NCBI RefSeq assembly: GCF_029263665.1
Contig: NZ_JAJUFQ010000017.1
Coordinates: forward strand, 36,995 to 100,994
Direction: 5' to 3'
Length of the DNA stretch: 64,000 bases
Origin: Halomonas sp.
GTDB lineage: Bacteria > Pseudomonadota > Gammaproteobacteria > Pseudomonadales > Halomonadaceae
The notes beneath the pieces were generated by a model. That model made no database searches and had not been told where the DNA came from. It saw only the letters and a list, made by a program, of their open reading frames with translations. The position numbers and the translations under genes were made by a program. Of this stretch, positions 1-9,035 are shown in pieces (the first letter of the stretch is position 1; each line of letters starts with the position of its first letter).

Positions 1-388
1 GATTCTAGCCAGCATCGACAGCTCTCGATCTTCACGACATAGATATAGGGCTGCTTGCCAGTGTCTGCAGTGATCCACTCATATCACCCATCAGCCGGTA
101 CCAGGCAGCGGTGTTTACGGAAAGCAGCCTGAAAATAGCGACTGGTGGCCACTGCCTCGGCTTTCGCGTTAGTAGGCTGGGGAGATCCTTCCTTCGCCCA
201 ACGGGGGCGATAGCCCCACCACATTTCACCAAGCTGAATCTCTTCCTCTGGATCAGGCCGCCATACGACAGGAATCCAGATGCCTGGCGGAACGTTATAG
301 CGGGGCTCCCAAGCTATGTGGGGCTCAGGTATACCCAGGCGACGAGATATCGCCGGGGCTGAGAGAAGATGGCATATCGTCCGCACAT
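1..388 (-). pseudogene. Broken SRAP-family (YedK/HMCES-type) gene
   Basis: SRAP proteins form a covalent thiazolidine link with abasic sites in single-stranded DNA through Cys2. Reading leftward from 388 the frame opens MCGRYAIFSQP, the canonical SRAP start with the catalytic Cys. The rest (ISRRLGIPEPH, then PRYNVPPG and the NAKAEAV active-site segment) lies in another frame. One extra C in the C4 run of CAGCCCCGG would restore it. At 84-86 a TGA then interrupts the CLVPADG-stop-YEW motif, where the family has Phe or Trp. Reading continues to the window edge. Two independent lesions make this a decayed gene; a homopolymer sequencing error could explain the first but not the second. Confidence 0.85.
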
Positions 389-425
389 GCTTTGAGCATA
401 GCAGGAGGACATTAGTCATCAGTGT

Positions 426-959
426 CTAATCGAGCAGTGCACCAGCCTGCTTGGCACGTTCAAGCACCACATTGTAGTAGGACGGATCACACACGAAGGG
501 GATGCGCTTGGTTCTAAACGTCTTTATCAAGGCGATTGTCCGGTGGCGGCCATCCATCGGGTGAAGATTCTCCATAATCTCAGGGTACTCGACGCTTCCC
601 TTTGAAACGTAACTCTTAACCTTGTCCCATCGAATTGGGTGAATATCGAAAGCCCCAACTCCCATGTTGGATAGTACAAAATCGGCATCAAGGAAAAGGA
701 TCGGCCAATCATCAGCTACAGGCGGCTGGTAGAAATGAATCTCATCCAAGCTGGCTGGGTAGACATACTTCCTGCAAGCAGGAATTTCATCAGCGGATGA
801 AAAAAGCACCTTGCCTTTGAACTCTGACCAATCGCCTGGGTAACAGGCAAAATCAACCTCATGAACGGCAGGATCGTAAAAAGTAGGCTCCCAATCGCTA
901 CCAATGATGGTTGATAGAGGAACATTGAGAGAAGCGCGACTGTTGTCATCAGATTTCAT
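426..959 (-). CDS. Hypothetical protein with ParB/Srx-like motif
   Basis: This 177-residue protein is not recognised with confidence. The segment HPMDGRHRTIALIKTF near residues 132-147, followed by a short basic stretch and IPFVC, resembles the DGRHR box of the ParB/sulfiredoxin superfamily, which binds nucleotides or cuts nucleic acid. That similarity is weak and only suggestive. The start at 959 is chosen over an upstream in-frame start because GGAAAGG lies about 7 bases before this ATG. It stands alone, divergent from the Myb-repeat gene and tail-to-head with the broken SRAP gene. No signal peptide or membrane segment is visible. Confidence 0.6.
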   Translation of the reverse strand: MKSDDNSRASLNVPLSTIIGSDWEPTFYDPAVHEVDFACYPGDWSEFKGKVLFSSADEIPACRKYVYPASLDEIHFYQPPVADDWPILFLDADFVLSNMGVGAFDIHPIRWDKVKSYVSKGSVEYPEIMENLHPMDGRHRTIALIKTFRTKRIPFVCDPSYYNVVLERAKQAGALLD

Positions 960-1310
960 TGATGCACCTTTCCATGTCGTAGAAATTGAGCTTATTACAC
1001 ACATGTTTGAGGAAAGCATGCGAGCATGCTACCCAGAATGGCATAGTGTGTGAGAAATCGACCAGTTGGATATGTGTGGTACCCGTGCTATCAAGTATGA
1101 CCATGGGAGTTCAGCACAGGGAAATGTGGCATGTTGTTTCAATCAGGGGACGGAATGATTTTTGTGGATGACGCTACTACACACGATGGACGAGTCATCA
1201 CTGGAAAGCCTAACCACACGATGAATGGTCAACCAGCAGCCTTTCATGGGTGTCGCGCGAAATGGGGGAACAACTAGCCGCTTCTTAGTCCCTAAAGCGA
1301 CATCTGGCTG
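960..1310. other. Intergenic region between divergent genes
   Basis: About 350 bases lie between the start of the leftward 177-residue gene and the rightward Myb-repeat gene. It must hold the promoters of both, but I see no convincing sigma-70 pair, hairpin or RNA gene. Short ORFs here have no composition or ribosome binding site that would support them. Confidence 0.4.
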
Positions 1311-2426
1311 ATGAATCGTCAATCTAAGCACGATAAAGCATGCCGCCTACCGAGGGGGCTACCGATCAACGATTGGTCTCAGCAAGGTCGGGCGCCTGAA
1401 CAGCTTTGGGAGCGTTTGCTTGTAGGATCGATGGAATTGGCCATGAAAAGATCATCACCTTCTTACCGCAAGCATGCGGAATGGACACTGGCGGAACTGG
1501 AGCTACTCGAGCGTCATTTTCATTCAATGACCGTGACGGCGCTACATCAACGATATTTCCCCGAGCGCACTCTGGCTGCTGTGAGGCGGATGGCAGGAAA
1601 GCTGGGGCTGAAGAAGTATTCCGTCCAGCGGGAATATGACCAACCCGCCTGGACAGAGGAAGAATGGCAACTCGTAGCGAAACACTACCCTGCCCTTAAA
1701 GCACCCGAAATACAGCGTCGTTTTCTGCCTCACCGGAGCGTCATTGCGATTCGAGCCGCTGCCAAGAAACTTGGCTTACGGGCATTCGACACTCATCCTT
1801 GGACGGAAATGGATGAGGTTCTACTACGACGCTTTTACCCTTTAGGCGGAACAGAACTGGTCCACCAATATTTACCGAATCGCACCTTCGAAGCCATCAA
1901 AGCAAGAGCTCTTGCAAAAGGGATTGAGTATGTCCGCCGAGGCGATGGGCACAAAGGTGATAAGTGGACTGAAGAGGAGCTGGAGAAACTTAGACAACAT
2001 AGCCACCTACCAGCCAAGGAACTCGCCGAATTATTTCCACACCGTCCTCGAAAGTCGGTCATCAACACACGGTCCAAGATGCGTTTGAGTCCGGCTCAGA
2101 AGTGGTCACAAGATGAGTTGAAGACGTTACGAGAGCATCTCAAGGCACCGCTTGATGACGTATGTGCATTGTTTCCGCACCGGCCACGACAAAGCGTCTA
2201 TCTCAAACGCAAGAAAGTACGTCGTGAGTTAGAGGGGAAGAGCGTCAATCCTCATGACACACTGCATTTAAATACCATCAACAAATGGACTCAGGGGGAA
2301 ATCGACATCTTGCACCAGCATCTGGACCTTCCCTTGGGTGAACTGTGTCTGCTGTTTCCTCAGCGTCCCTACGATGGTATTCGAAAGAAACGGGCGCAGT
2401 TACGCCGCCAGCGTGCTGATAGGTAA
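1311..2426 (+). CDS. Six-repeat Myb/SANT-like DNA-binding protein
   Basis: The 371-residue product is mostly six tandem units of 43-55 residues. Each opens with W(T/S)xxE and ends with a basic helix: EWTLAEL, AWTEEEW, PWTEMDE, KWTEEEL, KWSQDEL and KWTQGEI. The centre of each unit carries FP(H/E/Q)R(S/T/P) and then a basic recognition-helix-like segment. This is the pattern of Myb/SANT helix-turn-helix repeats found in some bacterial and phage proteins, so DNA binding is very likely; the target is unknown. There is no added catalytic domain. No ribosome site precedes 1311; an internal ATG at 1431, preceded by AGGA, would remove 40 non-repeat residues and is a good alternative. A strong hairpin follows the stop. 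Confidence 0.75.
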   Translation: MNRQSKHDKACRLPRGLPINDWSQQGRAPEQLWERLLVGSMELAMKRSSPSYRKHAEWTLAELELLERHFHSMTVTALHQRYFPERTLAAVRRMAGKLGLKKYSVQREYDQPAWTEEEWQLVAKHYPALKAPEIQRRFLPHRSVIAIRAAAKKLGLRAFDTHPWTEMDEVLLRRFYPLGGTELVHQYLPNRTFEAIKARALAKGIEYVRRGDGHKGDKWTEEELEKLRQHSHLPAKELAELFPHRPRKSVINTRSKMRLSPAQKWSQDELKTLREHLKAPLDDVCALFPHRPRQSVYLKRKKVRRELEGKSVNPHDTLHLNTINKWTQGEIDILHQHLDLPLGELCLLFPQRPYDGIRKKRAQLRRQRADR

Positions 2427-2427
2427 A

Positions 2428-2470
2428 CAAAACCCGCCAAGGCCCATCCGACAAGGCCTTGGCGGGGTTA
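2428..2470. terminator. Bidirectional hairpin terminator
   Basis: Arms at 2431-2444 and 2455-2468 pair through CCGCCAAGGCC and GGCCTTGGCGG. The minus-strand product runs into TTTTGTTT, so the better terminator faces left, which suits the end of the prophage late operon. It also follows the stop of the Myb-repeat gene directly. Confidence 0.75.
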
Positions 2471-2810
2471 CAGCAGGGTATTTGAGCAGGGAGGCTCTCA
2501 TACCCATGTACAGCATAGCAGACGATTCAGTGATGTTCTGATACTTCGTGTTCAGGGTTGCTAATGATCGACTGATGGCCATGGAAGCCGTCATAAGAGA
2601 CCGTCCTTGGCCAAGACGTGGTCGCTCCCTGGTGTGATACGACGGCCATCCTGGCGCAGATGCCCGTCCCTGAGCGTAACTCGCAACACGCTATTACGAT
2701 ACCCACCTCTTCGACACAAGAATGTAAGAGATCGCCGACAAAGCCTGTAAGCGATTTCCAACAATAAGGTGCTTTTTCGGGGGTATGCCTGCAGTCCCAA
2801 CCATACTAGG
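2471..2810. other. Left prophage border region without a clear gene
   Basis: The late operon ends at 2811 and the terminator at 2470, so the left attachment site should be near here. Two short minus-strand frames overlap by ATGA at 2591-2594. One ends in VLRVTLRDGHLRQDGRRITPG and looks faintly phage-like; the other reads through the terminator hairpin and is doubtful. I found no direct repeat shared with the region beyond the integrase. Confidence 0.3.
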
Positions 2811-3167
2811 CTAGGTGGCCAACTCTGCGCAGTATTGCTGTACGGCGGCATGCATATCTGCCGGTGACTGTGCTTCTCGGATGGCAGCCTTGGCTTTGAT
2901 CCTGGCGGACTCCTTGGCTGCCTCGGAGGTGCACCAGGCTTTTCTGGCTACTGTCACGCTCTGGATGACCTCGGCCAGCGTGCACCCTAGCGCCTCTGCC
3001 TCTGCTCGCAATACAGGGCCACCGCCTGCCAATACCTCCTGCCACTTCACCTCCCGGATGGTGGTAAAGTCTGACTTCGCCGCCAATGCCGCCTGATCGA
3101 CCTGGTCCAGGTAATGCGCTATCGCCTCTTCTTGGGAGGCAAATCGCGCCACATTGAATTTAGCCAT
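2811..3167 (-). CDS. Tail-end late protein, fibre-assembly position
   Basis: A 118-residue hydrophilic protein, rich in Ala and Glu and probably mostly helical. It is the last clear gene of the late operon, directly behind the central tail-fibre gene and its 124-residue companion, where many siphoviruses encode fibre assembly or accessory proteins. The start MAKFNVARF overlaps the preceding stop by 8 bases, which indicates translational coupling and decides the start over an upstream in-frame codon. I do not recognise a specific family. Confidence 0.7.
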   Translation of the reverse strand: MAKFNVARFASQEEAIAHYLDQVDQAALAAKSDFTTIREVKWQEVLAGGGPVLRAEAEALGCTLAEVIQSVTVARKAWCTSEAAKESARIKAKAAIREAQSPADMHAAVQQYCAELAT

Positions 3168-3534
3168 CCAGGGTGATCTCCAGTTCAGCATTCAAGTAAG
3201 GGACAAGGCCTGAGAACTGGAATTGGTAGGTGCCAGGCACATCGAACTGTATCTCCGTCGGCTCGCTATCGGTCTCTGTTTCCATCCCGGCCACCTCGAC
3301 CCTCAGCCCAGGCGGTAGGTGGCGGAAGGTGACGGCGAGCCCGTCAATGTCATGGGAGAGATCCAAGGCACGCTTGGGCGTCACCACCCCGTCCTGTACA
3401 TGATGCGTGATGGCATCAAAACTCGGGTCGCAGCTGACAATCTTTCTGACCTGTAATGCCGCATCCGACTCACTACCCGAAAACATGCCCACGATCTCCC
3501 CGGTACCGGGAATATAAACGGCAAAGCTGTTCAT
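3160..3534 (-). CDS. Small tail-associated protein
   Basis: This 124-residue protein opens with MNSFAVYIPGTGEIVG, the kind of start seen in phage proteins that follow tail-fibre genes. It ends in a beta-rich domain (FDVPGTYQFQFSGLVPYLNAELEITLDG) that looks like a small Ig- or bumper-like fold. It starts 3 bases after the stop of the 1,705-residue tail protein and is coupled to the next gene. A structural or chaperone role at the tail tip is inferred from position. Confidence 0.7.
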   Translation of the reverse strand: MNSFAVYIPGTGEIVGMFSGSESDAALQVRKIVSCDPSFDAITHHVQDGVVTPKRALDLSHDIDGLAVTFRHLPPGLRVEVAGMETETDSEPTEIQFDVPGTYQFQFSGLVPYLNAELEITLDG

Positions 3535-3537
3535 CCC

Positions 3538-6500
3538 TTATCTCCTGACAGCGAGTGATGTAATAAAGCGTGTATGCGCACCGATAGTGCACTCATCATT
3601 ATTTTCGTTAATGACGTCTTTAAATCGGATTTGCAGTTGGTAGTTCCTTGTCCCAGTGGTGGTTCTGTTATCGAGGTAGGTGTACCTCGCCGGGATTCCT
3701 GTCGGATTGCCGTATGGATTGTTCGTGGTAATGTCGAGGATTTGATTGGGCCCCATATTGATCGGAACAACCATGAAGGTCTTCAGTACGGTGCCGCCGT
3801 CAATCAGTCTGACTTCTACGTCACCACTCATCCATTTGGAACCGGAGCGAAGTCGGTAAACCGCGTTATACCCAATCGTCAGCAGGGCCTTGGCGCCTTG
3901 CGTGTTGGTGGTTAACGTCGCAAAGGTGCGCCAGACATCCTTTCCTGAACCGAGCGCCTGGGCATCATTCACTACTGCTGAAGGGATCGTGACGGCATTC
4001 CCAGCAATCTTCAGCGTGTTGACCTGAGCGTTGCCAATTTTGGCCGACGTGATGGCCGCATTGGCAATCTTGGCATTGGTGATGGCGGCATTCGCAATCT
4101 TGGCGGCCGTGATAGCCGCATTGGCGATCTTGGCCGCAGTGATCGCGGCATTCTTGATTTTTGCGGAGCCAATGGTGGCATCACCGATCGCGGCTTCATT
4201 GATGATGGTTTTCAAACCATCAATGACAAAAGGCAGAATCTTGTTGGCGTCCGTAGTGCCTACCCAGAAGCGGTTGGCCAGGAACCCGATATCGACGGTC
4301 TTGCCATCGTTGTAGATCCCCATGCCGCCAATCAGGTTATTGGCCTGCACCTGAAGCAGGTAACTCGCCGCCATAACGGGATCGACACGGAACGCCTGCA
4401 CGTTAGTGAAGCGCATACCCACACCAGAATTGGCATTCTTCGCAATACCAAAACGAACATACGCCGCATTCTTGGGTGCAGTGGAGGTTGCTGGACCGTA
4501 TCGCTTCCAGTCGAAGGAACAGTTTTCTACAGGTCCTGAATCCACAGAGATCTCGTTCCGGTCCGCATCGAGCCAGCGAAAACGGCAGGTCGCAATGTTC
4601 GCATCTCCGTTGCCCTCTGCACCGTTACACTGATCGTATGACAGCGTGAACACGTCACCTTCACGACAAGGCACTTCACTCGAAATCGCTTGCTTGAATG
4701 CATTGGCAGGAAAGATGTAGAAATCTCGATTGGCCGCTTTCGTACCATTCCGGGTCTGTGCCGCACGGTGCTGGCCTTCTGGCATGAAATGCCAGCCAAG
4801 CGTCTTCCATCCGGTTTCAGCACCAGCATCGAAGTTGCCGTTGACCACCAGGTTGTTGCCATCGGCCTGTGCCTGGATCGAGGTCTCGAAAGTTTGCTTT
4901 ACCCCGGCCAGCTCTTTGCCCATCGAGGTCTGAACATCCGTGACCTGCTTGGCGAGCGCCTTATCGCCATCGACAATGGCCTGAGTGTTTTCCTGCACGG
5001 TCGAGGATAGGTCTTCGACACTGCTCTGGGTCGTGTTGATTTGCTCGGCCAGCGCCTTATCGCCTTCGATATAGGCGCGTGCGACTTCCTGCAGAATGGA
5101 CGTATTGCTGTCAGCCACTGACTGGACGTGACGGATGCGCTCTGCCAGCACCTTGTCCGCCTTGTAGGCTTGAACATTGGTGACACTCAGGCCGCCCTTT
5201 CCCATGTTGCGAAGGAGGACTACGCGCGCCTTGATAGCCCGCTCGGGCACCGTGACAGAGACAGGGCCATAGGTTTCCCATGTACTGGACGTGATGGCTT
5301 CATTGATGAGGAGGCTGTCGGCAAGCCGCTCGCCATGTTCATCCGACCATTCCACGCCCATCGCGAAAGGCACGTCCCCACCAATGAATACGGCGCAGTC
5401 GGCACTGACGGTGAATATGTCACCCGCGGCCACGGATACCTGGGTGAACTGCGCCAGGGCGGCAACGTACTCCGTCTCTCTGCCAACGAACCGAAGCATG
5501 TACTCTGCCGGTGCCGCATTGGTCACGGGGAGATCATCAGCATCTCGGCGCACGATAAAGACATGCTCTTCGCCTTTAAGGACTTCCCATTCCTCCAGTC
5601 CTCTTTCGAATCGGCCATTCTGTACCAGTGTCTGTTCGCCCAGCTCGACGTTAATCTTCTCGTCGACCTCAGTGACGCTTGCCTCCAGTCGCGGGATCTT
5701 GTCGATGGTCTCGCGCAATGCAGGGTAAAGATGATCCTCTTTGATCTCCCCGCTGATCACCTGCAGGATCTTGGCAGGATCGTTATCAGTCGTGGCCTCG
5801 ACGGCATAGAAGGCAGAGACGAACTTCGCGGACCAGCCGCGGACGTAGTAGTAATACGTGGTGTCCGGTTCCAGCTCAGTGTCGGCTATCAACGAGCCGA
5901 TTCCCAGGCGCAGGGCAGAAGTTTCGACATCACCCAGCGCCAGTGGCGCCAGGGAACGGAAAAACTCCCACTGCAAATTGGGATAAATCCCGCGAGGGCG
6001 CAGCACGATAGAGAAGGTGCCGATATCCAGATCCACCTGGGTCGGCGCGGTCACGGGATGCCCGGTCGCTGTCAGGTTGGCGGTCTGAGACCAGCCCGAG
6101 ACCATGTTGCCATTGCGTGTCTGGATCTGAATTTCGTAGTGCTCGCCGTCCTCCACATCGCGGATGGTCAGCTGGCCGGACGCCGAAAACGGCCCAGCCT
6201 TCTGCCATTGCGCGGTCCCGACAACACGATAGCGGGCTTCTACTTCCAGAGACGGCAAGCCGACCTGAGCATTGAACGCATAGGCAACGCGAATCAACGT
6301 CTGAAATGAGCCGTCAGGATTTTGGTGAGCGGCATCCTCGCCACCCCGCACCGCTGTGATGTGTGGGACCGGTGGACGGATACGATCAGGCGGAATCGGC
6401 TTGGTGATGCCCGGGTCAAATTCCGGCGCTTTGCTGAAGTCCAAGATATCCGTGGCAGCAGGCACCAAGGTCAGGTCGGCCGTAAAGTCGGCACCAGGCT

Positions 6501-8655
6501 CGATGCGTGTCACCTTGCAATCAATGGATTCTCTGCCCAGAGGGCCAAAGATCACCAGATCCCCTACTTTCACCGGTACCGGCTCGACCATCGTCAGCGT
6601 ATTGGTCATGCCGACCACGGAGGCGATCACCGGGGTCGTCGACTGTGGGCCTTCGTGGCCACGTACCCGGATGCCATACGGCTGTGAGGTGTCGTACGGC
6701 AGCTTTTCATCCAGGACAATGGTGTCATTGATGACCGCTTTGACACGCCCCCAGCCCAATCCGACCAAGATGGCATCATAGGCGAGACGCACACGATTGC
6801 CCCGCACCACGGCCAGGTGCTCCCAATCCATGCTGACACGGTGTGTTTCTGGACGTAGAACAGCTTGCCGGAAATAATACTGACCGTGGTACCAGGCTTC
6901 GTCAGGGTCGGCCACCCCCTGAGTTTCGAAGTCTTCAAAGCGGGTAGCGTTGGAAGCGTTATACCCTTCGCGGTAGATGATACGCTCAGCATCCGTCCAG
7001 GTCTTCGGATCGATGTACTTTACCCGCAGCGCATGAGGAAGGTCCTTGAACTGACGTGAGCTGCTGAAGCCCGTCGCATTACGCGGCGTAATGGCTTGTA
7101 CGACTGGCGCGTTGGGGTCATCGCGCACCACACCAAACAGTCCATCCTGCAAGCTGAACGATGCAAGGCCGCCGGCCGCAATGGTACGAGCACGCTCGAA
7201 CAAGGTTTCTGAGCCATCATGCACCCAGTGGTAGTGCAGTCCCTCGTTGTCACACCATTTCGCCCACTCCGTAATACCCACAATGTCGAGCTGAGCATCA
7301 CTAATGGGGCGGCCAACCTGCTTACCCGTGAGCGCATCGAGGTAGGCCCAGGCCGGGTTGCTGGTGGCCTTCATCACGAAATCGGTGCCATTCCATACAC
7401 GCAGGACAGCTTGCGAGCGGATGTTGAGCTGATCGATAACCCCATTGAGCTGATCCGTGGCACGGATACGCAGCGCCATGATCACATGGTCGCCTTTATA
7501 GGCCGGGCCTTTCTGGATAGAACGAAGAGTGGCCCAAGTGAAGTCGGAGTAAACGGCTTCGGTGCCGCCATGGTACGAGCGTAGGCGGGTGACACGGACA
7601 TCGTACTGGCCGGCAGGGACTTTCCAGCGCTTGTTTACGCGCAGCGTTTCCTTCACCGGTCCCTTGAGGAGCCAAGCCTCTTCTTTCACGGTCCAGGAAG
7701 ACGCACCTTTCTTGCGGTATTCAATCTTGAACTCGACTTGGGTGAGAGAATCGGTGCCATTGTCATTGATGGAACGCAGACCATTGGCTGCCACCAGGTC
7801 AATACTGATTTCTCGAGTGTTGGGCGCTGTGGTGCGCGTAGCAGTGTTGCCGTCTGGTACCCAGGTGTCATCCCTCAAGTCGCCCTCATGGTTCAATGCG
7901 ACACCGATGGCTTCCTCGGCAATATCGGGATAGTCGAGATCAACCTGGCTAGGCAGGCCGATTTCCCACTCGACATCTTCATACTCTCCCATGTTGGTTT
8001 CACCGACCCGGATGGCATTGCCAACGTCGGTGGTGTGATCCAGCTTGGGCAGTCCAGGTCCAACACGATGTCCGGCAATTTCCAGTGGGCCATAACCCAG
8101 CACCACCATCATGCGCAGGTACTGGTCATTACCGGCAATCTCAGTCACGGGATTGGCAGCAAGCTTGGGATACCAGCGCGGGTTACCGTAGACACGCGGC
8201 ACCACGCCATAGGGCTCGGCCTGATTGCGCGTGCCGGTGATGGACTGACGTACCTTGCTGCTGCCGGGATTTTCAGGGCCGCTGGGGATCTTGGGCGGGA
8301 TCAAGGCATTGACGGCCAAGGAGCCCGCGATGGTGACAGCGGCAGACGCGGCGGCTTGTACTGCCGGTGCGTAAGCCGCGAGCGCCACGCCGCCGGTGTA
8401 GGCTGCCACGACGGCCACCGCGATCATGGCGACCGCGCGCCCGATATCATCTTGCGGGTTGGCGTAGACGGTGACGATACTGCCTAAGGGGAGGGATTCT
8501 GCCCAGCGATGGCGCTCCCATACCTCGCCATCCACCTGGGCAAACACGTTGTCCGGTAAGTCCCCCAACGTCTCCAGCAGTGTGGTGCCATCAGGCAGCT
8601 CGGCGGAATAGCAATCACTGCGAAGCGGATGCGGGCGAGCAACAAGCGTGGTCAT
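3538..8655 (-). CDS. gpJ-like central tail tip / host-specificity protein
   Basis: At 1,705 residues this is the largest gene and sits where lambda J sits, after the NlpC/P60 gene. The N-terminal third carries a hydrophobic Ala/Val-rich stretch (about residues 75-120) and then the hub-type segment beginning GTRNQAEPYGVVPRVYGNPRWYPKLA, typical of gpJ proteins. Fibronectin-III-like segments follow around 770-950, then two probable carbohydrate-binding jelly-roll modules (NGRFERGLEEW and NGNFDAGAETGW) separated by coiled coil. Near residues 1490-1540 is a short repeat of the form AAITxAKIAN. The C-terminal domain probably touches the host receptor. I place the start at the ATG at 8655 because it aligns with the family N-terminus; it overlaps the preceding gene by 41 bases. 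Confidence 0.9.
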   Translation of the reverse strand: MTTLVARPHPLRSDCYSAELPDGTTLLETLGDLPDNVFAQVDGEVWERHRWAESLPLGSIVTVYANPQDDIGRAVAMIAVAVVAAYTGGVALAAYAPAVQAAASAAVTIAGSLAVNALIPPKIPSGPENPGSSKVRQSITGTRNQAEPYGVVPRVYGNPRWYPKLAANPVTEIAGNDQYLRMMVVLGYGPLEIAGHRVGPGLPKLDHTTDVGNAIRVGETNMGEYEDVEWEIGLPSQVDLDYPDIAEEAIGVALNHEGDLRDDTWVPDGNTATRTTAPNTREISIDLVAANGLRSINDNGTDSLTQVEFKIEYRKKGASSWTVKEEAWLLKGPVKETLRVNKRWKVPAGQYDVRVTRLRSYHGGTEAVYSDFTWATLRSIQKGPAYKGDHVIMALRIRATDQLNGVIDQLNIRSQAVLRVWNGTDFVMKATSNPAWAYLDALTGKQVGRPISDAQLDIVGITEWAKWCDNEGLHYHWVHDGSETLFERARTIAAGGLASFSLQDGLFGVVRDDPNAPVVQAITPRNATGFSSSRQFKDLPHALRVKYIDPKTWTDAERIIYREGYNASNATRFEDFETQGVADPDEAWYHGQYYFRQAVLRPETHRVSMDWEHLAVVRGNRVRLAYDAILVGLGWGRVKAVINDTIVLDEKLPYDTSQPYGIRVRGHEGPQSTTPVIASVVGMTNTLTMVEPVPVKVGDLVIFGPLGRESIDCKVTRIEPGADFTADLTLVPAATDILDFSKAPEFDPGITKPIPPDRIRPPVPHITAVRGGEDAAHQNPDGSFQTLIRVAYAFNAQVGLPSLEVEARYRVVGTAQWQKAGPFSASGQLTIRDVEDGEHYEIQIQTRNGNMVSGWSQTANLTATGHPVTAPTQVDLDIGTFSIVLRPRGIYPNLQWEFFRSLAPLALGDVETSALRLGIGSLIADTELEPDTTYYYYVRGWSAKFVSAFYAVEATTDNDPAKILQVISGEIKEDHLYPALRETIDKIPRLEASVTEVDEKINVELGEQTLVQNGRFERGLEEWEVLKGEEHVFIVRRDADDLPVTNAAPAEYMLRFVGRETEYVAALAQFTQVSVAAGDIFTVSADCAVFIGGDVPFAMGVEWSDEHGERLADSLLINEAITSSTWETYGPVSVTVPERAIKARVVLLRNMGKGGLSVTNVQAYKADKVLAERIRHVQSVADSNTSILQEVARAYIEGDKALAEQINTTQSSVEDLSSTVQENTQAIVDGDKALAKQVTDVQTSMGKELAGVKQTFETSIQAQADGNNLVVNGNFDAGAETGWKTLGWHFMPEGQHRAAQTRNGTKAANRDFYIFPANAFKQAISSEVPCREGDVFTLSYDQCNGAEGNGDANIATCRFRWLDADRNEISVDSGPVENCSFDWKRYGPATSTAPKNAAYVRFGIAKNANSGVGMRFTNVQAFRVDPVMAASYLLQVQANNLIGGMGIYNDGKTVDIGFLANRFWVGTTDANKILPFVIDGLKTIINEAAIGDATIGSAKIKNAAITAAKIANAAITAAKIANAAITNAKIANAAITSAKIGNAQVNTLKIAGNAVTIPSAVVNDAQALGSGKDVWRTFATLTTNTQGAKALLTIGYNAVYRLRSGSKWMSGDVEVRLIDGGTVLKTFMVVPINMGPNQILDITTNNPYGNPTGIPARYTYLDNRTTTGTRNYQLQIRFKDVINENNDECTIGAHTRFITSLAVRR

Positions 8656-9028
8656 ACCGATAGAATCCTTCAATGCGGTCGCGCCAGTAGAGACTTGTGA
8701 ATGGTTCGAGGCAGGCGTCTTTATGGCGTGTGGTGTGCAACATCCACCCAGGACTGACGACAAGGCCGATGTGATGGGGCTGTCCATCTACCAGCAACAG
8801 GACGGCATCCCAAGGCGCTGGCTCTGGCACTTCTGTCCAGTCCACGAGGCCAGCCTGGATCATGGCCGCCGTCGTAGGCGTCAGGGTCTGGGAATAGCCC
8901 GCATGCTCGGGCAACAAGATGCTCAGACGTTCGGCGTAGACCAGGCGTAGCAGGCCATAGCAGTCATAACGCGGCCCTCGGCCTCCCGGTGCAAACGGCA
9001 GGCCGATATATTCGGAGACGTCAATCAT
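8615..9028 (-). CDS. NlpC/P60-type tail assembly cysteine peptidase
   Basis: A 137-residue protein with the catalytic Cys in PRYDCYGLLRLVY (Cys23) and the His in QPHHIGLVV, as in the C40 peptidase domain of lambda tail protein K and many siphovirus tail-tip proteins. It probably cleaves peptidoglycan locally or processes the tail tip during infection. It lies between the DUF1833-like gene and the gpJ-like gene, the standard order. The end runs 41 bases into the next gene. Confidence 0.85.
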   Translation of the reverse strand: MIDVSEYIGLPFAPGGRGPRYDCYGLLRLVYAERLSILLPEHAGYSQTLTPTTAAMIQAGLVDWTEVPEPAPWDAVLLLVDGQPHHIGLVVSPGWMLHTTRHKDACLEPFTSLYWRDRIEGFYRYDHACCSPASASQ

Positions 9029-9035
9029 CGTGGAA

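Noticed and set aside
2400..2851. Two short minus-strand frames joined by ATGA at the left border
   Set aside because: One reads through the terminator hairpin and into the opposite Myb-repeat gene; the other lacks a good start. Only the RDGHLRQDGRRITPG stretch looks protein-like, which is too little.
4010..4160. Regular repeat that could suggest a CRISPR array
   Set aside because: The units are in frame inside the tail protein, encode AAITxAKIAN and have no spacers or cas genes nearby.
5128..6309. Long plus-strand open frame (393 codons) inside the gpJ-like gene
   Set aside because: It mirrors the tail gene on the opposite strand, has no ribosome site and its composition (His/Arg/Gly-rich) is that of an antisense shadow.
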